Shown in pieces: positions 8,005 to 16,780 of a stretch of 64,000 nt of DNA. Positions within the stretch are counted from its first letter, which is position 1, and every line of letters starts with the position of its first letter. Made by a program: the position numbers and the translations under genes. The stretch is from contig NZ_OZ209244.1 of the NCBI RefSeq assembly GCF_964642095.1, positions 930,001 to 994,000 of the forward strand. Direction: 5' to 3'. Under the pieces are notes generated by a model that was not told the origin of the DNA, made no database searches, and was given only the letters and a program-made list of their open reading frames with translations. The DNA comes from Fretibacterium fastidiosum. GTDB taxonomy: Bacteria > Synergistota > Synergistia > Synergistales > Aminobacteriaceae.

Positions 8005-8400
8005 ATGTACCAGAAGAAGCTGGACCCGGACGTCCGTTGCCCCCTGGAATACGGGCTCGAGGTGTTCGGGGGGAAGTGGAAGTCCAGGGTGATCTGTGTG
8101 TTGAACGAGAAGAAGGTGCTGCGGTACAGCCAGATTCGCTCCGAGATGGCGAACATTAAGGACGCCGTGCTGGCCGGGACCCTGAAGGAGCTGATCGCCG
8201 ACGACATCATCCGGCGCAAGTCCTACGACGAGATCCCGCCGAGGGTGGAGTACTCCCTCACGGAGAAGGGGCTGTCGGTCGTCCCCATCCTGCAGAGCAT
8301 CTGCAGGTGGAGCGGGGTCTTGACCAGGGAGGGGGCGGAAAACCCGGACACCCTGTTCAAGCAGTGCCAGAAGTGCGATTACAACCGGCGCGCGAGGTGA
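8005..8400 (+). CDS. HxlR-family transcriptional regulator
   Basis: A 131-residue winged helix-turn-helix protein. The signature CPLEYGLEVFGGKWKSRVI (from residue 12) is the HxlR hallmark, followed by RYSQIRSEMANIKDAVLAGTLKEL as the recognition region and a wing near YSLTEKGLSVVPIL. It has Cys at residue 12 and two Cys in the tail (QCQKCDY), which could permit thiol-based sensing as in some HxlR members. It is divergent from the split-barrel protein and probably controls it and itself through the repeats between them. Confidence 0.92.
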   Translation: MYQKKLDPDVRCPLEYGLEVFGGKWKSRVICVLNEKKVLRYSQIRSEMANIKDAVLAGTLKELIADDIIRRKSYDEIPPRVEYSLTEKGLSVVPILQSICRWSGVLTREGAENPDTLFKQCQKCDYNRRAR

Positions 8401-8479
8401 AGCCCCAGGGCAGGGAGGGCAGCCGTCGGGCTTGAAGGGCGCCCTCCCCGGAAATGGCCTGACGACGGGCTCCGGGCCG

Positions 8480-9013
8480 TCAGCGGCCCCGCCGGGGCAC
8501 CGGAGCGCAGTAGCCCGTCACCGTCAGGAGAAAGCGATCCGCTGCGCCCTCCGCCGTCCCCGGATCCGCCCAGGAGATTCGGGCCGGCGTGCAGGAGCCG
8601 TCCGTGTAGAAGTAGACGACCTCCGGCTCCATGCTCCAACCGGCGCCCGCCGGCGGGTAGGCCAGCTTCACGGGGCTCCAGGCCAACACGCCCTCCCGCG
8701 CCCGGGCCGTGCCCAGAAAGACGCCGAGGTCCCGGCTGTCCGGGGCCCGCCGAACCAGCGCCTCCACGTCGATTCGGCCGCGCCGGGAGCGTTCCTCCGG
8801 CCTCAGCACGAAGCGGATGGACACCCCGGACAGGGCCAGGTCCCCCGCCTCCTCCACGCTGCGCTGCAGCAGCGCCGCGGGGGGCTCGTAGTAAAACGAG
8901 ATGCGCGGCGCCAGGACGGCGGCCATGAGCCCCACGATCGTGAGCACGATCATGATCTCGATCAGCGTGAAGCCGCGCCGCCGCACCTCCCCGAAGAGCG
9001 GGGAATCAGTCAT
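8480..9013 (-). CDS. gspH: Type II secretion minor pseudopilin GspH-like
   Basis: A 177-residue prepilin-like protein at the distal end of the T2SS operon. It has a short basic leader ending RRRG, then the methylation/cleavage motif FTLIEIMIVLTIVGLMAAVL with Glu at +5 and a hydrophobic N-terminal helix. A globular C-terminal domain with two Cys follows. Minor pseudopilins cap the periplasmic pseudopilus. The start at 9013 gives an ATGA-type overlap with the stop of gspG. Leader processing needs a prepilin peptidase, which is not in the window. Confidence 0.85.
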   Translation of the reverse strand: MTDSPLFGEVRRRGFTLIEIMIVLTIVGLMAAVLAPRISFYYEPPAALLQRSVEEAGDLALSGVSIRFVLRPEERSRRGRIDVEALVRRAPDSRDLGVFLGTARAREGVLAWSPVKLAYPPAGAGWSMEPEVVYFYTDGSCTPARISWADPGTAEGAADRFLLTVTGYCAPVPRRGR

Positions 9014-9446
9014 CGTTCGTGACGTCCGCGCCCTCGCCCTCACCGCCCTCCTCGCCGTCCGGACCGGTGCTGACGATCTGGATGCGCCCGTTTCGGTTGC
9101 GATAGATGTAGGGGTTGCCCCAGGGATCGTCCGGGACCTTTTTCAAGTACCCTCCCTCGACGTAGTGCTTCGGCACGGGGGAGATGGTGGGCGCCTTCAC
9201 CAGCGCGTCCAGTCCCTGCTGCGTGGAGGGGTAGAAGCCGTTGTGCATTCGGTACATCTCAAGGGCCTCCTCGAAGCTCTTGATCTGCGACCGGGCCATC
9301 GTGCGCTGGGCCTCCGCCACCTGGGGGCCGATGCGCGGCACCACCAGAGCCGCCAGAAGGCCGAGGATCACCACCACCACCATGATCTCGATCAGCGTGA
9401 AGCCGCGCCGACGGGTCATGTGTAAACCGTACTTCGTCTTGCTCAT
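9006..9446 (-). CDS. gspG: Type II secretion major pseudopilin GspG
   Basis: A 146-residue major pseudopilin. The leader ends RRRG, followed by FTLIEIMVVVVILGLLAALV. It shows GspG-specific features: the helix AQRTMARSQIKSFEEALEMYR, then YPSTQQGLDALV and DDPWGNPYIYRN, and a C-terminal Asp/Glu-rich calcium-site-like tail. It polymerises into the periplasmic pseudopilus that pushes substrates through the secretin. The ATG at 9446 has GGGAGGA seven bases upstream. Confidence 0.95.
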   Translation of the reverse strand: MSKTKYGLHMTRRRGFTLIEIMVVVVILGLLAALVVPRIGPQVAEAQRTMARSQIKSFEEALEMYRMHNGFYPSTQQGLDALVKAPTISPVPKHYVEGGYLKKVPDDPWGNPYIYRNRNGRIQIVSTGPDGEEGGEGEGADVTNDD

Positions 9447-9505
9447 CTCACGTTCCTCCCAAAGCGCGCCCGCGCCGAATTGGCATACGGGAACGTCAAT
9501 TTCAG

Positions 9506-10654
9506 TTACTTTACGATGCCCGCCAGGTCGAACACCGGCGTCAGTATGGCCAGGACGATGAACCCGACGGAGACGCCCAAAAGCAGCACCATCATGGGCT
9601 CCATGAGCGTCGAGAGGCGCTCCATCCGGCTCTGGGCGATCTCCCGGCACTGGCCGGAGACGTTCGAGAGCGCCTGGGACAGCTCGCCGCCCATCTCTCC
9701 CACCCGCACCACCGCCACGATCTCCTCCGGGAAGCCCGTCCTCTCCAGGGCCCTGTCGAACCGGTGCCCCGCCTTGACCATCTCCGCACAGTCCAGCCAG
9801 CGCCTGGCCCTGGGGTCCATCGAGGAGGCCATCCGCAGCGCCTGAACCAGGGGAATTCCAGAGCGCAGGAGCGTGCTGAGGTGCGACGTCACGAGCGCCA
9901 GCGTCAGCTGTTCGTTGATGCCCCGCATGAAAGGGATCGCGATCTTCTTCCCGCGCCGCTTCATCCACAGGAACAGCAGCAGGAGCCCCGCCAGGACCCA
10001 GACGCCCCAGTCGATGATGAAGGAGGACAGGCCGATCAGGATGCGGGTCGGCAGGGGCAGCGTCTGGTGCATGTCCTCGAACAGGGACGAGATCTTCGGC
10101 ACCACATAGGTCAGCATGAAGGTGACGACGCCGACCCCCACCACCGCCATGACGATGGGGTACGTCATCGCCCCGCGGATCTTGCGCACCAGGCCGTCCT
10201 CCAGCTTGAACTGCTCCGCCGCCTCCGCCAGCACGGAGATGAGGGAGCCGCTCTGCTCGCCGGACTCCGCCACGCGCCACAGGCTCTCGCGGAAGGCGCC
10301 GCTCTCGGCCAGGGCCGTGTGGAACTTCCGCCCGCCCTCCACCTCCGCCAGGAGCTTCTCCAGCGCCGGCCCCATGTGCCTGTCCCGCGCCTGCTTCGCC
10401 ATGATCCTCAGGGAGTCCGCCAGGGGCAGGCCGGACTTGAGGTAGGACGCCAGGCTGCGACAGAAGAAGATGTGCGCGTCGAGGGACAGGAGCTTCGGGC
10501 GTCCGCTGCGCTTCCGCTCCGCCGCCGCGACGTCCACCACCACGATGCCGCGCTCCGTCAGGCGCTCCACCGCCTGCATGGAGGAGGAGGCCTCCACCGT
10601 CCCCCTGGTCTGCTTCCCCCGCGCGTCGTAACCCGAATAGGTGAAGTAGGGCAT
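9506..10654 (-). CDS. gspF: Type II secretion inner-membrane platform protein GspF
   Basis: A 382-residue polytopic protein with the duplicated T2SSF domain (about residues 50-175 and 255-375) and three membrane helices, including VIMAVVGVGVVTFMLTYVVP-like and MMVLLLGVSVGFIVLAILT segments. It forms the inner-membrane platform that links the GspE ATPase to the pseudopilus. The start lies one base after the gspE stop. A GGGGGAGGAG is just upstream. Confidence 0.95.
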   Translation of the reverse strand: MPYFTYSGYDARGKQTRGTVEASSSMQAVERLTERGIVVVDVAAAERKRSGRPKLLSLDAHIFFCRSLASYLKSGLPLADSLRIMAKQARDRHMGPALEKLLAEVEGGRKFHTALAESGAFRESLWRVAESGEQSGSLISVLAEAAEQFKLEDGLVRKIRGAMTYPIVMAVVGVGVVTFMLTYVVPKISSLFEDMHQTLPLPTRILIGLSSFIIDWGVWVLAGLLLLFLWMKRRGKKIAIPFMRGINEQLTLALVTSHLSTLLRSGIPLVQALRMASSMDPRARRWLDCAEMVKAGHRFDRALERTGFPEEIVAVVRVGEMGGELSQALSNVSGQCREIAQSRMERLSTLMEPMMVLLLGVSVGFIVLAILTPVFDLAGIVK

Positions 10655-10655
10655 G

Positions 10656-12221
10656 TCACTCCTCCCCCGCCACGCGAATCAGCTCGTCCGGCGAGGTCCG
10701 TCCCGCCTCGACGGCGGAGAGCCCGATCTCCCACAGCGTGCGGAAGCCACCGTCCCTGGCGATCTCCCGCAGCCTGGAGGCCGTCGCACCGGCCACGAAG
10801 GCCTCCTGCACCGCCTCGTCCACCACGAACTGCTCGTAGAGGCCGATGCGTCCCCTGTAGCCCGTGTTGTGGCACTCGGAGCAGCCCACGGGCTCAAACG
10901 CCCGCTTCAGCCCTTGACGGGCCATGGCCGCCGGCGGGGCCACCTCCCTCATGCAGTGCGGACAGAGGCGGCGCGCCAGGCGCTGGGCCACCGCCCCGAT
11001 CATGCAGTTGGCCGCCAGGTAGGGCTCGATGCCCATGTCCACCAGACGAATGACGGCGCCGATGGAGTCGTTCGTGTGGAGGGTCGAGAGCACCAGGTGC
11101 CCCGTCAGGGAGGCCTGGACGCCGATGTGGGCCGTCTCGAAGTCGCGCATCTCCCCGATCATCACGATGTCCGGGTCCTGCCGCAGGATGGAGCGCAGGG
11201 CGGAGGCGAAGGTCACGCCGGCCTTCTCGTTCACCTGAATCTGCGCCACTCCCGGCAGAGCGTACTCCACGGGGTCCTCCACCGTGATGATGTTCACCTC
11301 GGGCCGGGCCAGCGCCTGGAGGATCGCGTAGAGGCTCGTGGACTTCCCCGACCCCGTGGGACCGGTGAAGAGGATCATGCCGTGGGGGCGGTGGATCAAG
11401 GCCTCCATCGTCTCGCGCTCATCCCTCTCCATGCCCAGGTCCTCCAGCGTCAGGAGCCCGTGTCCCTTGTCCAGAAGGCGCATGGCCAGCCGCTCGCCGT
11501 ACTGCGTCGGCACGAGCCCCACCCGGACGTCCACCGCCCTGTCCCCCAGGGTGATGCCGATCCGGCCGTCCTGGGGCGTCATGTGCTCCGCGATGTCCAT
11601 CTTGGCCATGACCTTGATGCGGCTCGTCAGCGGGGCCTGGTGCGTGCGCGGCAGGCGCAGGCGGTCCTGCAGCACGCCGTCGATGCGAAAGCGGATCAGG
11701 ACGTCGTCCTCGTAGGGCTCCACGTGGATGTCCGTGGCGCGCTGGCGCAGCGCGTCCACGAAGAGGCCGTTCACCAGGCGGATGACCGGCACGTCCACCG
11801 AGTCGCTCAGCACGTCCTCCCGGCTCAGGTCCTCGATGTCGTCGATGCCCTCCATCTTCCGCGCCGCCTCGTCCGCGGCCACGCTGCGAAGGTCGTAGAG
11901 CTTGCGCAGGAGCTCGCTCACCTCCGACTCCGTGCGCAGCTCGACCTCCACGGGACACCCCAGGGCCGTGCCCAGCACCTGGGCCCTGGGCCAGGCGTCC
12001 AGGGACGACGCCCCCACGATCAGCACGCCACTGTCGATGCGCAGGGGGACCACACCGCCCTGGCGCAGCACGTCGAGGCCCATCCCCTCCGGCAGGAGCT
12101 CGGAAACCTCCTTTGCGTCCGGCAGGGGCGGCAGGGGCGCGCTTCCGTCGGCGGGGAGGGCGGCCGCCTCCGGGTCCTCTCCCAGGGCCCGGACGTCCAC
12201 GCTCCTCAGGCGTTCGGACAT
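10656..12221 (-). CDS. gspE: Type II secretion ATPase GspE
   Basis: A 521-residue cytoplasmic ATPase that powers pseudopilus assembly. It has an N-terminal GspL-binding region, then the PilT/GspE-type core with Walker A (FTGPTGSGKSTSLYA), the Asp box, Walker B (DIVMIGEMRDFETA) and the His box (LVLSTLHTND). A CPHC...CSEC tetracysteine zinc module (CPHCMREV and CSECHNTGY) lies near the C terminus, as in GspE and PilB. The ATG is two bases after the gspD stop with AGGAGG upstream. Confidence 0.96.
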   Translation of the reverse strand: MSERLRSVDVRALGEDPEAAALPADGSAPLPPLPDAKEVSELLPEGMGLDVLRQGGVVPLRIDSGVLIVGASSLDAWPRAQVLGTALGCPVEVELRTESEVSELLRKLYDLRSVAADEAARKMEGIDDIEDLSREDVLSDSVDVPVIRLVNGLFVDALRQRATDIHVEPYEDDVLIRFRIDGVLQDRLRLPRTHQAPLTSRIKVMAKMDIAEHMTPQDGRIGITLGDRAVDVRVGLVPTQYGERLAMRLLDKGHGLLTLEDLGMERDERETMEALIHRPHGMILFTGPTGSGKSTSLYAILQALARPEVNIITVEDPVEYALPGVAQIQVNEKAGVTFASALRSILRQDPDIVMIGEMRDFETAHIGVQASLTGHLVLSTLHTNDSIGAVIRLVDMGIEPYLAANCMIGAVAQRLARRLCPHCMREVAPPAAMARQGLKRAFEPVGCSECHNTGYRGRIGLYEQFVVDEAVQEAFVAGATASRLREIARDGGFRTLWEIGLSAVEAGRTSPDELIRVAGEE

Positions 12222-12223
12222 CG

Positions 12224-14281
12224 CTACTGCCTCCTGCTCTTTCGGACGCTCTCGTGATAGAGCTCCTGGAAGCGGCGATCGACCTCGCGCTCGATGGGGT
12301 TCATGTCCATGCTCGTCAGCGAAGGCCGCGCGCCGGACGGGAAGATATCCGCGTTCCCGCCGATGACGTCGGCGGAGGCAAAGGCACCCGTGAGGCCGGA
12401 GGCCCGGAGCGTCGCGCCCCGCATCTCCTCTGGGTTCGAGATGATCTGGGGCGTCAGGAAGATGACGAAGTCCACCTTCTCCTTCTCCTTCGAGACCTTC
12501 TGGAACAGGCTGCCGATCAGGGGGATGTAGGACAGGCCCGGCACGCGCCGTCTGAGGGCCCGCTCCGTCTCCTTGATCATGCCCCCCAGGATCACGGTCT
12601 CCCCGTTCGCCACCACCACCGAGGTGTGCACCTCCCGCTTGGCCGTCACGGGCGTCACGGACCCCGTGGCCGTCAGCACGTCCTCCGTCGTCTGCTTGAT
12701 GTCGAGCGCCACCACGTTGCCGCTTCGGATGTGGGGCGTCACGGTGAGCGTCAGGCCCGTGTCCTTGTAGTCGTAGCTCTGCTGGGTGGCGTTGGGGTTC
12801 GACAGCTCCGAGGTGCTGGCCTTCAGGACGGGGATCACCTGCCCCACCTGGAAGGAGCTCTCCTTGTTGTCCGTACACATCAGGCGCGGCACGGAGAGGA
12901 CGTTGACGGCGTCGTACTTCTTCAACATCTCGATGGAAGCGTAGATCAGCGCGAGGGGCTTGTAGTTCTTCACGGAGTAGGTGGAGCCGTTGCGCTCCAC
13001 CAGCTCCTCCTTCTTCGAGAGCTCGCTGAACCACTGCGCGAATTGGGAGGGGACGGACCCCTCGCCCAGCTGGCCCATGCCGCCCAGCATGATGTTGTCC
13101 CAGATCTGGCCGCCCAGGATGTTCCAGTCCACGCCGGCCCGGTCCAGGTTCGTGACGTTGATCTCCGCGATGAAGCCGCGCAGCAGCACCTGCTTGGCCT
13201 GGACGTCGATGGCGTCCAGCACCCCCGTCAGGGCCTCGTACTGCTTCTGGGTGGCCGCGAAGATCAGGCTGTTGGTGGTGAGGTCCGGCACCACCGTGGC
13301 GGGGTACTTGCCCTCCTGGTTCGGCTGCAGCAGGGAGGACGCCGCCAGCACCTTGCTCAGCTGCTCGGACGCCGCCGTGGCGTCGATGTTCTTCAGCTTG
13401 TAGACGTGGAAGTCCCCCACCTTGGAGTCCACGTCCAGCTCCTTCACGATCCTGGCGGCCTGGTCGATGTTCCCCCGGTCTCCCACCACCACCACCTTGC
13501 GGCTCGCGGGGTCCGCGACGGCGCTGAGCCCCTGCATCGGGCCCCCCGTCTGGGCGATGGCGTTCAGCTGCGCCGCCACCGTCGTCGCGTCCGCGTGCTT
13601 CAGGAGGAAAGCCCGCGTCACCCGCGCGCTCTGGGGCGTATCCAGCTTCCGCAGGAGGTCCGCGCCCTTGTTGACGTCCGTCGCCTGCCCCTGGAGCAGC
13701 ACGTCGCGCCCGTTGCCCACGGGCAGCGCGATGAGGGTCTGTCCGAAGGCCTGCTGGAGCGCCGGGACCACGGAGTCCACCGTCACGTAGTCCAGCGGGA
13801 AGATGTAGGTCATGGTCTCGCTGCCATAGTCGGGGCCCCTGCGCCCGCGGTCCACGGTCGGCGAGGAGCTGACGCCGCCCTGCTGCACGATGGAGAAGTT
13901 CCCCATGTCCCGCAGGGAGAAGTTGTAGATCTGGAGCGTGGCGATCATGATCTGCCGCGCCTCCGCGAGGGAGGAGGGCTTGGGCGAGATGATGGTGATC
14001 TTCGCGTTGACGTTCGGGGGAACGATGATGTTGTCCTGCAGGAGCTCGGACATGAACCGGATGAACTTCACGAGGTCCATGTCCTTGAAGTTGAACTGCA
14101 CCAGCCCGGAGCGGCGCATGGCCTGGGCGGCCGCCACCACCTCCCTCTCCTCGTCGGCGGGCAGGGTCTGCCCCGCCGGCGCTTCGGCCGGCGCCTCCGC
14201 CGCAAGGGCTCCCCCCGCGACAAGGACGCCGAGGGACAGCGCAAGCACGCCCCACAAAAACACCCCGTAAACTCTCTTCAA
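12224..14281 (-). CDS. gspD: Type II secretion outer-membrane secretin GspD
   Basis: A 685-residue secretin with an N-terminal signal peptide (GVFLWGVLALSLGVLVAGGALA). N0 and repeated N1-N3 ring domains follow (PPNVNAKITIISP and later repeats). The C-terminal secretin barrel includes VPGLSYIPLIGSLFQ and VDFVIFLTPQII. It forms the outer-membrane exit pore. The TTG start at 14281 is preceded by GGGGGAA. Presence of a secretin requires an outer membrane, which is informative about the host. Confidence 0.96.
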   Translation of the reverse strand: MKRVYGVFLWGVLALSLGVLVAGGALAAEAPAEAPAGQTLPADEEREVVAAAQAMRRSGLVQFNFKDMDLVKFIRFMSELLQDNIIVPPNVNAKITIISPKPSSLAEARQIMIATLQIYNFSLRDMGNFSIVQQGGVSSSPTVDRGRRGPDYGSETMTYIFPLDYVTVDSVVPALQQAFGQTLIALPVGNGRDVLLQGQATDVNKGADLLRKLDTPQSARVTRAFLLKHADATTVAAQLNAIAQTGGPMQGLSAVADPASRKVVVVGDRGNIDQAARIVKELDVDSKVGDFHVYKLKNIDATAASEQLSKVLAASSLLQPNQEGKYPATVVPDLTTNSLIFAATQKQYEALTGVLDAIDVQAKQVLLRGFIAEINVTNLDRAGVDWNILGGQIWDNIMLGGMGQLGEGSVPSQFAQWFSELSKKEELVERNGSTYSVKNYKPLALIYASIEMLKKYDAVNVLSVPRLMCTDNKESSFQVGQVIPVLKASTSELSNPNATQQSYDYKDTGLTLTVTPHIRSGNVVALDIKQTTEDVLTATGSVTPVTAKREVHTSVVVANGETVILGGMIKETERALRRRVPGLSYIPLIGSLFQKVSKEKEKVDFVIFLTPQIISNPEEMRGATLRASGLTGAFASADVIGGNADIFPSGARPSLTSMDMNPIEREVDRRFQELYHESVRKSRRQ

Positions 14282-14356
14282 GGCACTTCCCCCTTACACA
14301 CTGCTGACTCCAGGCAAAACCCGGTTCGTACCGGGAGCTCTATCCACGACGGGCCC

Positions 14357-14695
14357 CTACCGGGAGGCCTCAGGCAGGTAGATGACCATCGAGCGCTTCC
14401 CCATGCTCACCGTCACCCGCCTGAAGGGCAGCTCCAGGTCCTCGATGGGCACGGAGTCGATCTCCGTGCGCCACTCCACGTCCTCCTCCCTGCCGCTGTC
14501 GGGCATGTCCCTCTCCGTGCGGAAGCGCAGCCATATCCTCTGCGCCGCCGCAGTCAGCGCCCGCTCCGCCGCGATCTCGGAGAGCGACCGCAGCGACATG
14601 GTGATGAGGCGAAACCCGCCGGCGACCACCATCCCCACGATGGCCACCGCCACCAGGACCTCCATCAGGGTGAAGCCGCGCCGGGCGCCGGACAT
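14357..14695 (-). CDS. gspI: Type II secretion minor pseudopilin, probably GspI
   Basis: A 112-residue prepilin-like protein with an almost absent leader (MSGARRG) and then FTLMEVLVAVAIVGMVVAGG with Glu at +5. The size and the position between gspC and gspD favour GspI, the pseudopilin that seeds the tip complex. A GTG six bases upstream in frame (14701) is an alternative start. The C-terminal half is acidic/basic mixed and does not clearly separate GspI from other minor pseudopilins. Confidence 0.75.
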   Translation of the reverse strand: MSGARRGFTLMEVLVAVAIVGMVVAGGFRLITMSLRSLSEIAAERALTAAAQRIWLRFRTERDMPDSGREEDVEWRTEIDSVPIEDLELPFRRVTVSMGKRSMVIYLPEASR

Positions 14696-14706
14696 GCCGC
14701 TCACGC

Positions 14707-15663
14707 TCAATGCACCACGTACCGCAGTGCGGTGGGCTTGCCCTCCCGGTCCACCTCCACGTCGAAGCGCTCGCTGTTCATCAGGGAGTTGATGGAGTTC
14801 GCGATATCCGCCATGTTCGTGAAGGGGATCCCGTTGACGGACTTGATGACGTCGCCCTTCTGCACGCCCAGCTGCTTCAGGATGCTGTCGTCCTGGATCC
14901 ACTGGATTTCGAGGCCGTTCCCTCCGTCGTTGGGGCGCAGGCGGATCTTCTTCAATTCGTCGAAGGGGTTCTGCACCAGGCTGGTCACGAGTTCGCTTGG
15001 AACCTCGCCGTCCTGCTCCCCCGGCCTGGCGGGCGTCACGCTACCCTCCGGGACGCCCACGGGCCGGGCCTCCGCCATGGGAGCCGAGAACGCGCCCCGT
15101 TCCGAACCGGGCTCGCTGTAGCGGAGCTCCCGCACTACCACCTCGTCCTCCTTGACGAAGACGGCCTCCCGGTAGGTGACCTTCGCCAGCGTGTAGACGT
15201 CAAAGCTCGTCCCCATCAGCACCAGGCGCACCTTCCCCTTGTCCTCGATCCAGGCCCCCACATCCGGCAGGGTCCCCCGCAGCACGGCCGTCGCCAGGGA
15301 GCCGGTGACCTCGACGTCCGCGCTCCGGGCCGTCGGGAGGCTCACCTCCATCGGCGAGACGCGGAAGGGGTTGGCCGTCAGGAACTCCTCCATGCCGGCG
15401 CCGACGGAGGACGCCCGCTCCGCCTCCGCCGGCAGGGCGGACCGGCCCACGGCGCGCTCCGTGCCGAAGCGCCCCAGCAGCGCCTCGAGGCAGGCGTCGG
15501 CGAACCAGCCCAGCGTCAGCCCCATCAGGACGGGCAGGAGCCAGAGCCACGCCGAGTAGACGCGCCCGCCCTCAGCACTGCGCGGGACGGCCGCCTCCCG
15601 GCGCGCCCGCCCCCGGAGCCGGGAGAGCCTCCCCCTGAGGGAGGACACCAGCTCGCCCCTCAT
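14707..15663 (-). CDS. gspC: Type II secretion protein GspC-like (inner-membrane, PDZ)
   Basis: A 318-residue protein: a basic cytoplasmic N terminus, one membrane helix (AWLWLLPVLMGLTLGWFA, about residues 39-56), a homology-region domain (VTGSLATAVLRGTLPDVGAWIED), a linker and a C-terminal PDZ domain (LGVQKGDVIKSVNGIPFTNM). GspC links the platform to the secretin and helps choose substrates. Its ATG overlaps the stop of the upstream gspN-like gene by the ATGA pattern. Confidence 0.9.
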   Translation of the reverse strand: MRGELVSSLRGRLSRLRGRARREAAVPRSAEGGRVYSAWLWLLPVLMGLTLGWFADACLEALLGRFGTERAVGRSALPAEAERASSVGAGMEEFLTANPFRVSPMEVSLPTARSADVEVTGSLATAVLRGTLPDVGAWIEDKGKVRLVLMGTSFDVYTLAKVTYREAVFVKEDEVVVRELRYSEPGSERGAFSAPMAEARPVGVPEGSVTPARPGEQDGEVPSELVTSLVQNPFDELKKIRLRPNDGGNGLEIQWIQDDSILKQLGVQKGDVIKSVNGIPFTNMADIANSINSLMNSERFDVEVDREGKPTALRYVVH

Positions 15664-16262
15664 TGTCCCGCGCCCCCTTCCGACGGAGCGCGGCGCAGGA
15701 CCCAGCCGCCCCCCTCGCGAACCAGGGGCAGAAAGCCCTGCAGCGTCTCCATGTTGCCCTCGAAGGACTGCGGCACGGAGATCGCGGCCTCGGCCCTCGA
15801 TATTTTCATGCGGGCGGGGTCCACCGCCACGAAGCCCGACACCGCGAAGTCCCCGTCCGCGCGCAGCCGCTCCAGCAGCACCCCGTCCCGGCCCGCCGTC
15901 AGCAGGAAGCCGCCGTCCCCGAAGTTCATCGCCTGACCCATCGTCATCTCGCCCCCGGTGAAGTCCGCCTCGCAGACCGGCGCCAGGCTCAGCAGGCTCG
16001 CCATCAGCTGAGGGCGCAGGGTGAGGGACCTGAAGGAGAAGGTCGTGAAGCCGCTCACGGAGAGGCCGTTGACCGTAAAGCCCCCTTCCGCCGCCTCCAC
16101 GTCCGAGAAGGCCAGCCTCATGCCGTGCCGCTCCAGCGCGTCCCCCGCCAGGGTCAGGGAGGCCACGCCCGCCTCGCGCCAGGGCAGGAAGGCCCAGAGC
16201 GCGGCCACGAAGGCGACCAGGAACAGAAGCGCCTTCAGGAGGCGCGTCGCCAGGCGCCTCAT
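15660..16262 (-). CDS. GspN-like protein of the type II secretion operon
   Basis: A 200-residue protein with an N-terminal membrane anchor (LLKALLFLVAFVAALWAFLPW) and a periplasmic beta-rich domain. It resembles the C-terminal AsmA-like repeat region of GspN (strands such as FTVNGLSVSGFTTFSFRSL). GspN is an optional T2SS component of uncertain role. It is located between gspM-like and gspC-like genes with four-base overlaps on both sides, supporting the assignment. Sequence similarity alone would be weak. Confidence 0.65.
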   Translation of the reverse strand: MRRLATRLLKALLFLVAFVAALWAFLPWREAGVASLTLAGDALERHGMRLAFSDVEAAEGGFTVNGLSVSGFTTFSFRSLTLRPQLMASLLSLAPVCEADFTGGEMTMGQAMNFGDGGFLLTAGRDGVLLERLRADGDFAVSGFVAVDPARMKISRAEAAISVPQSFEGNMETLQGFLPLVREGGGWVLRRAPSEGGAGQ

Positions 16263-16780
16263 CGCCCGGCGTCCCCCTTGACGGGGCCGATGATCGCGGA
16301 GACCGACAGGAGCTGCTTGTCCCCCGCGGGCAGCACCCGCACCTCCGCAGAGAGGAAGTGCACGCCCCGCACGGCCAGCTGTCGGTTCAGCTCCACCAGC
16401 TCCTCCGCGTGGAGCCGGTTGATCTCCACGGACTGGTTCCTTCCGTCCGGCGAGATGCGGTTCACCCGGCTGCCCAGCTCCATCCGCTCGGAGACCTGGG
16501 CGAACACCGTGGGGACGTCCACGCTTCCCTCCGACGCGCCCGCCCCTCCGGCGGGCGCCATGCGGCGGTACTCCTCCGCCAGCATGGAGAGGGTGCGCAA
16601 ACGCTCCTCCTGGGTCGCCAGCGCGACCGCGGCCTCGGCGGTCCAGCCCGACACCCAGCTCACCGCCGCCCAGACCCCCAGCGCCAGGAGGGCAACGGCT
16701 AAAAAGCGCACCGACCCCGGCGCCTCGCCCCGAAGGACGGCCCTCGCGTTGTTGATCGTCCCGTCAAAGTTCATCGTCAT
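16259..16780 (-). CDS. GspM-like inner-membrane protein
   Basis: A 173-residue single-pass protein: a short cytoplasmic N terminus, one helix (FLAVALLALGVWAAVSWVSG, about residues 25-45), a coiled coil (ALATQEERLRTLSMLAEEY) and a ferredoxin-like periplasmic domain. This matches GspM/PilO architecture. The family diverges quickly, so the call rests on topology and on the position directly after the gspL-like gene. It would pair with GspL in the platform. Confidence 0.7.
   Translation of the reverse strand: MTMNFDGTINNARAVLRGEAPGSVRFLAVALLALGVWAAVSWVSGWTAEAAVALATQEERLRTLSMLAEEYRRMAPAGGAGASEGSVDVPTVFAQVSERMELGSRVNRISPDGRNQSVEINRLHAEELVELNRQLAVRGVHFLSAEVRVLPAGDKQLLSVSAIIGPVKGDAGR

Noticed and set aside
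12113..15121. A 1002-codon plus-strand frame across gspD, gspI and gspC
   Set aside because: Antisense shadow of the T2SS genes with low-complexity His/Arg/Asp composition.
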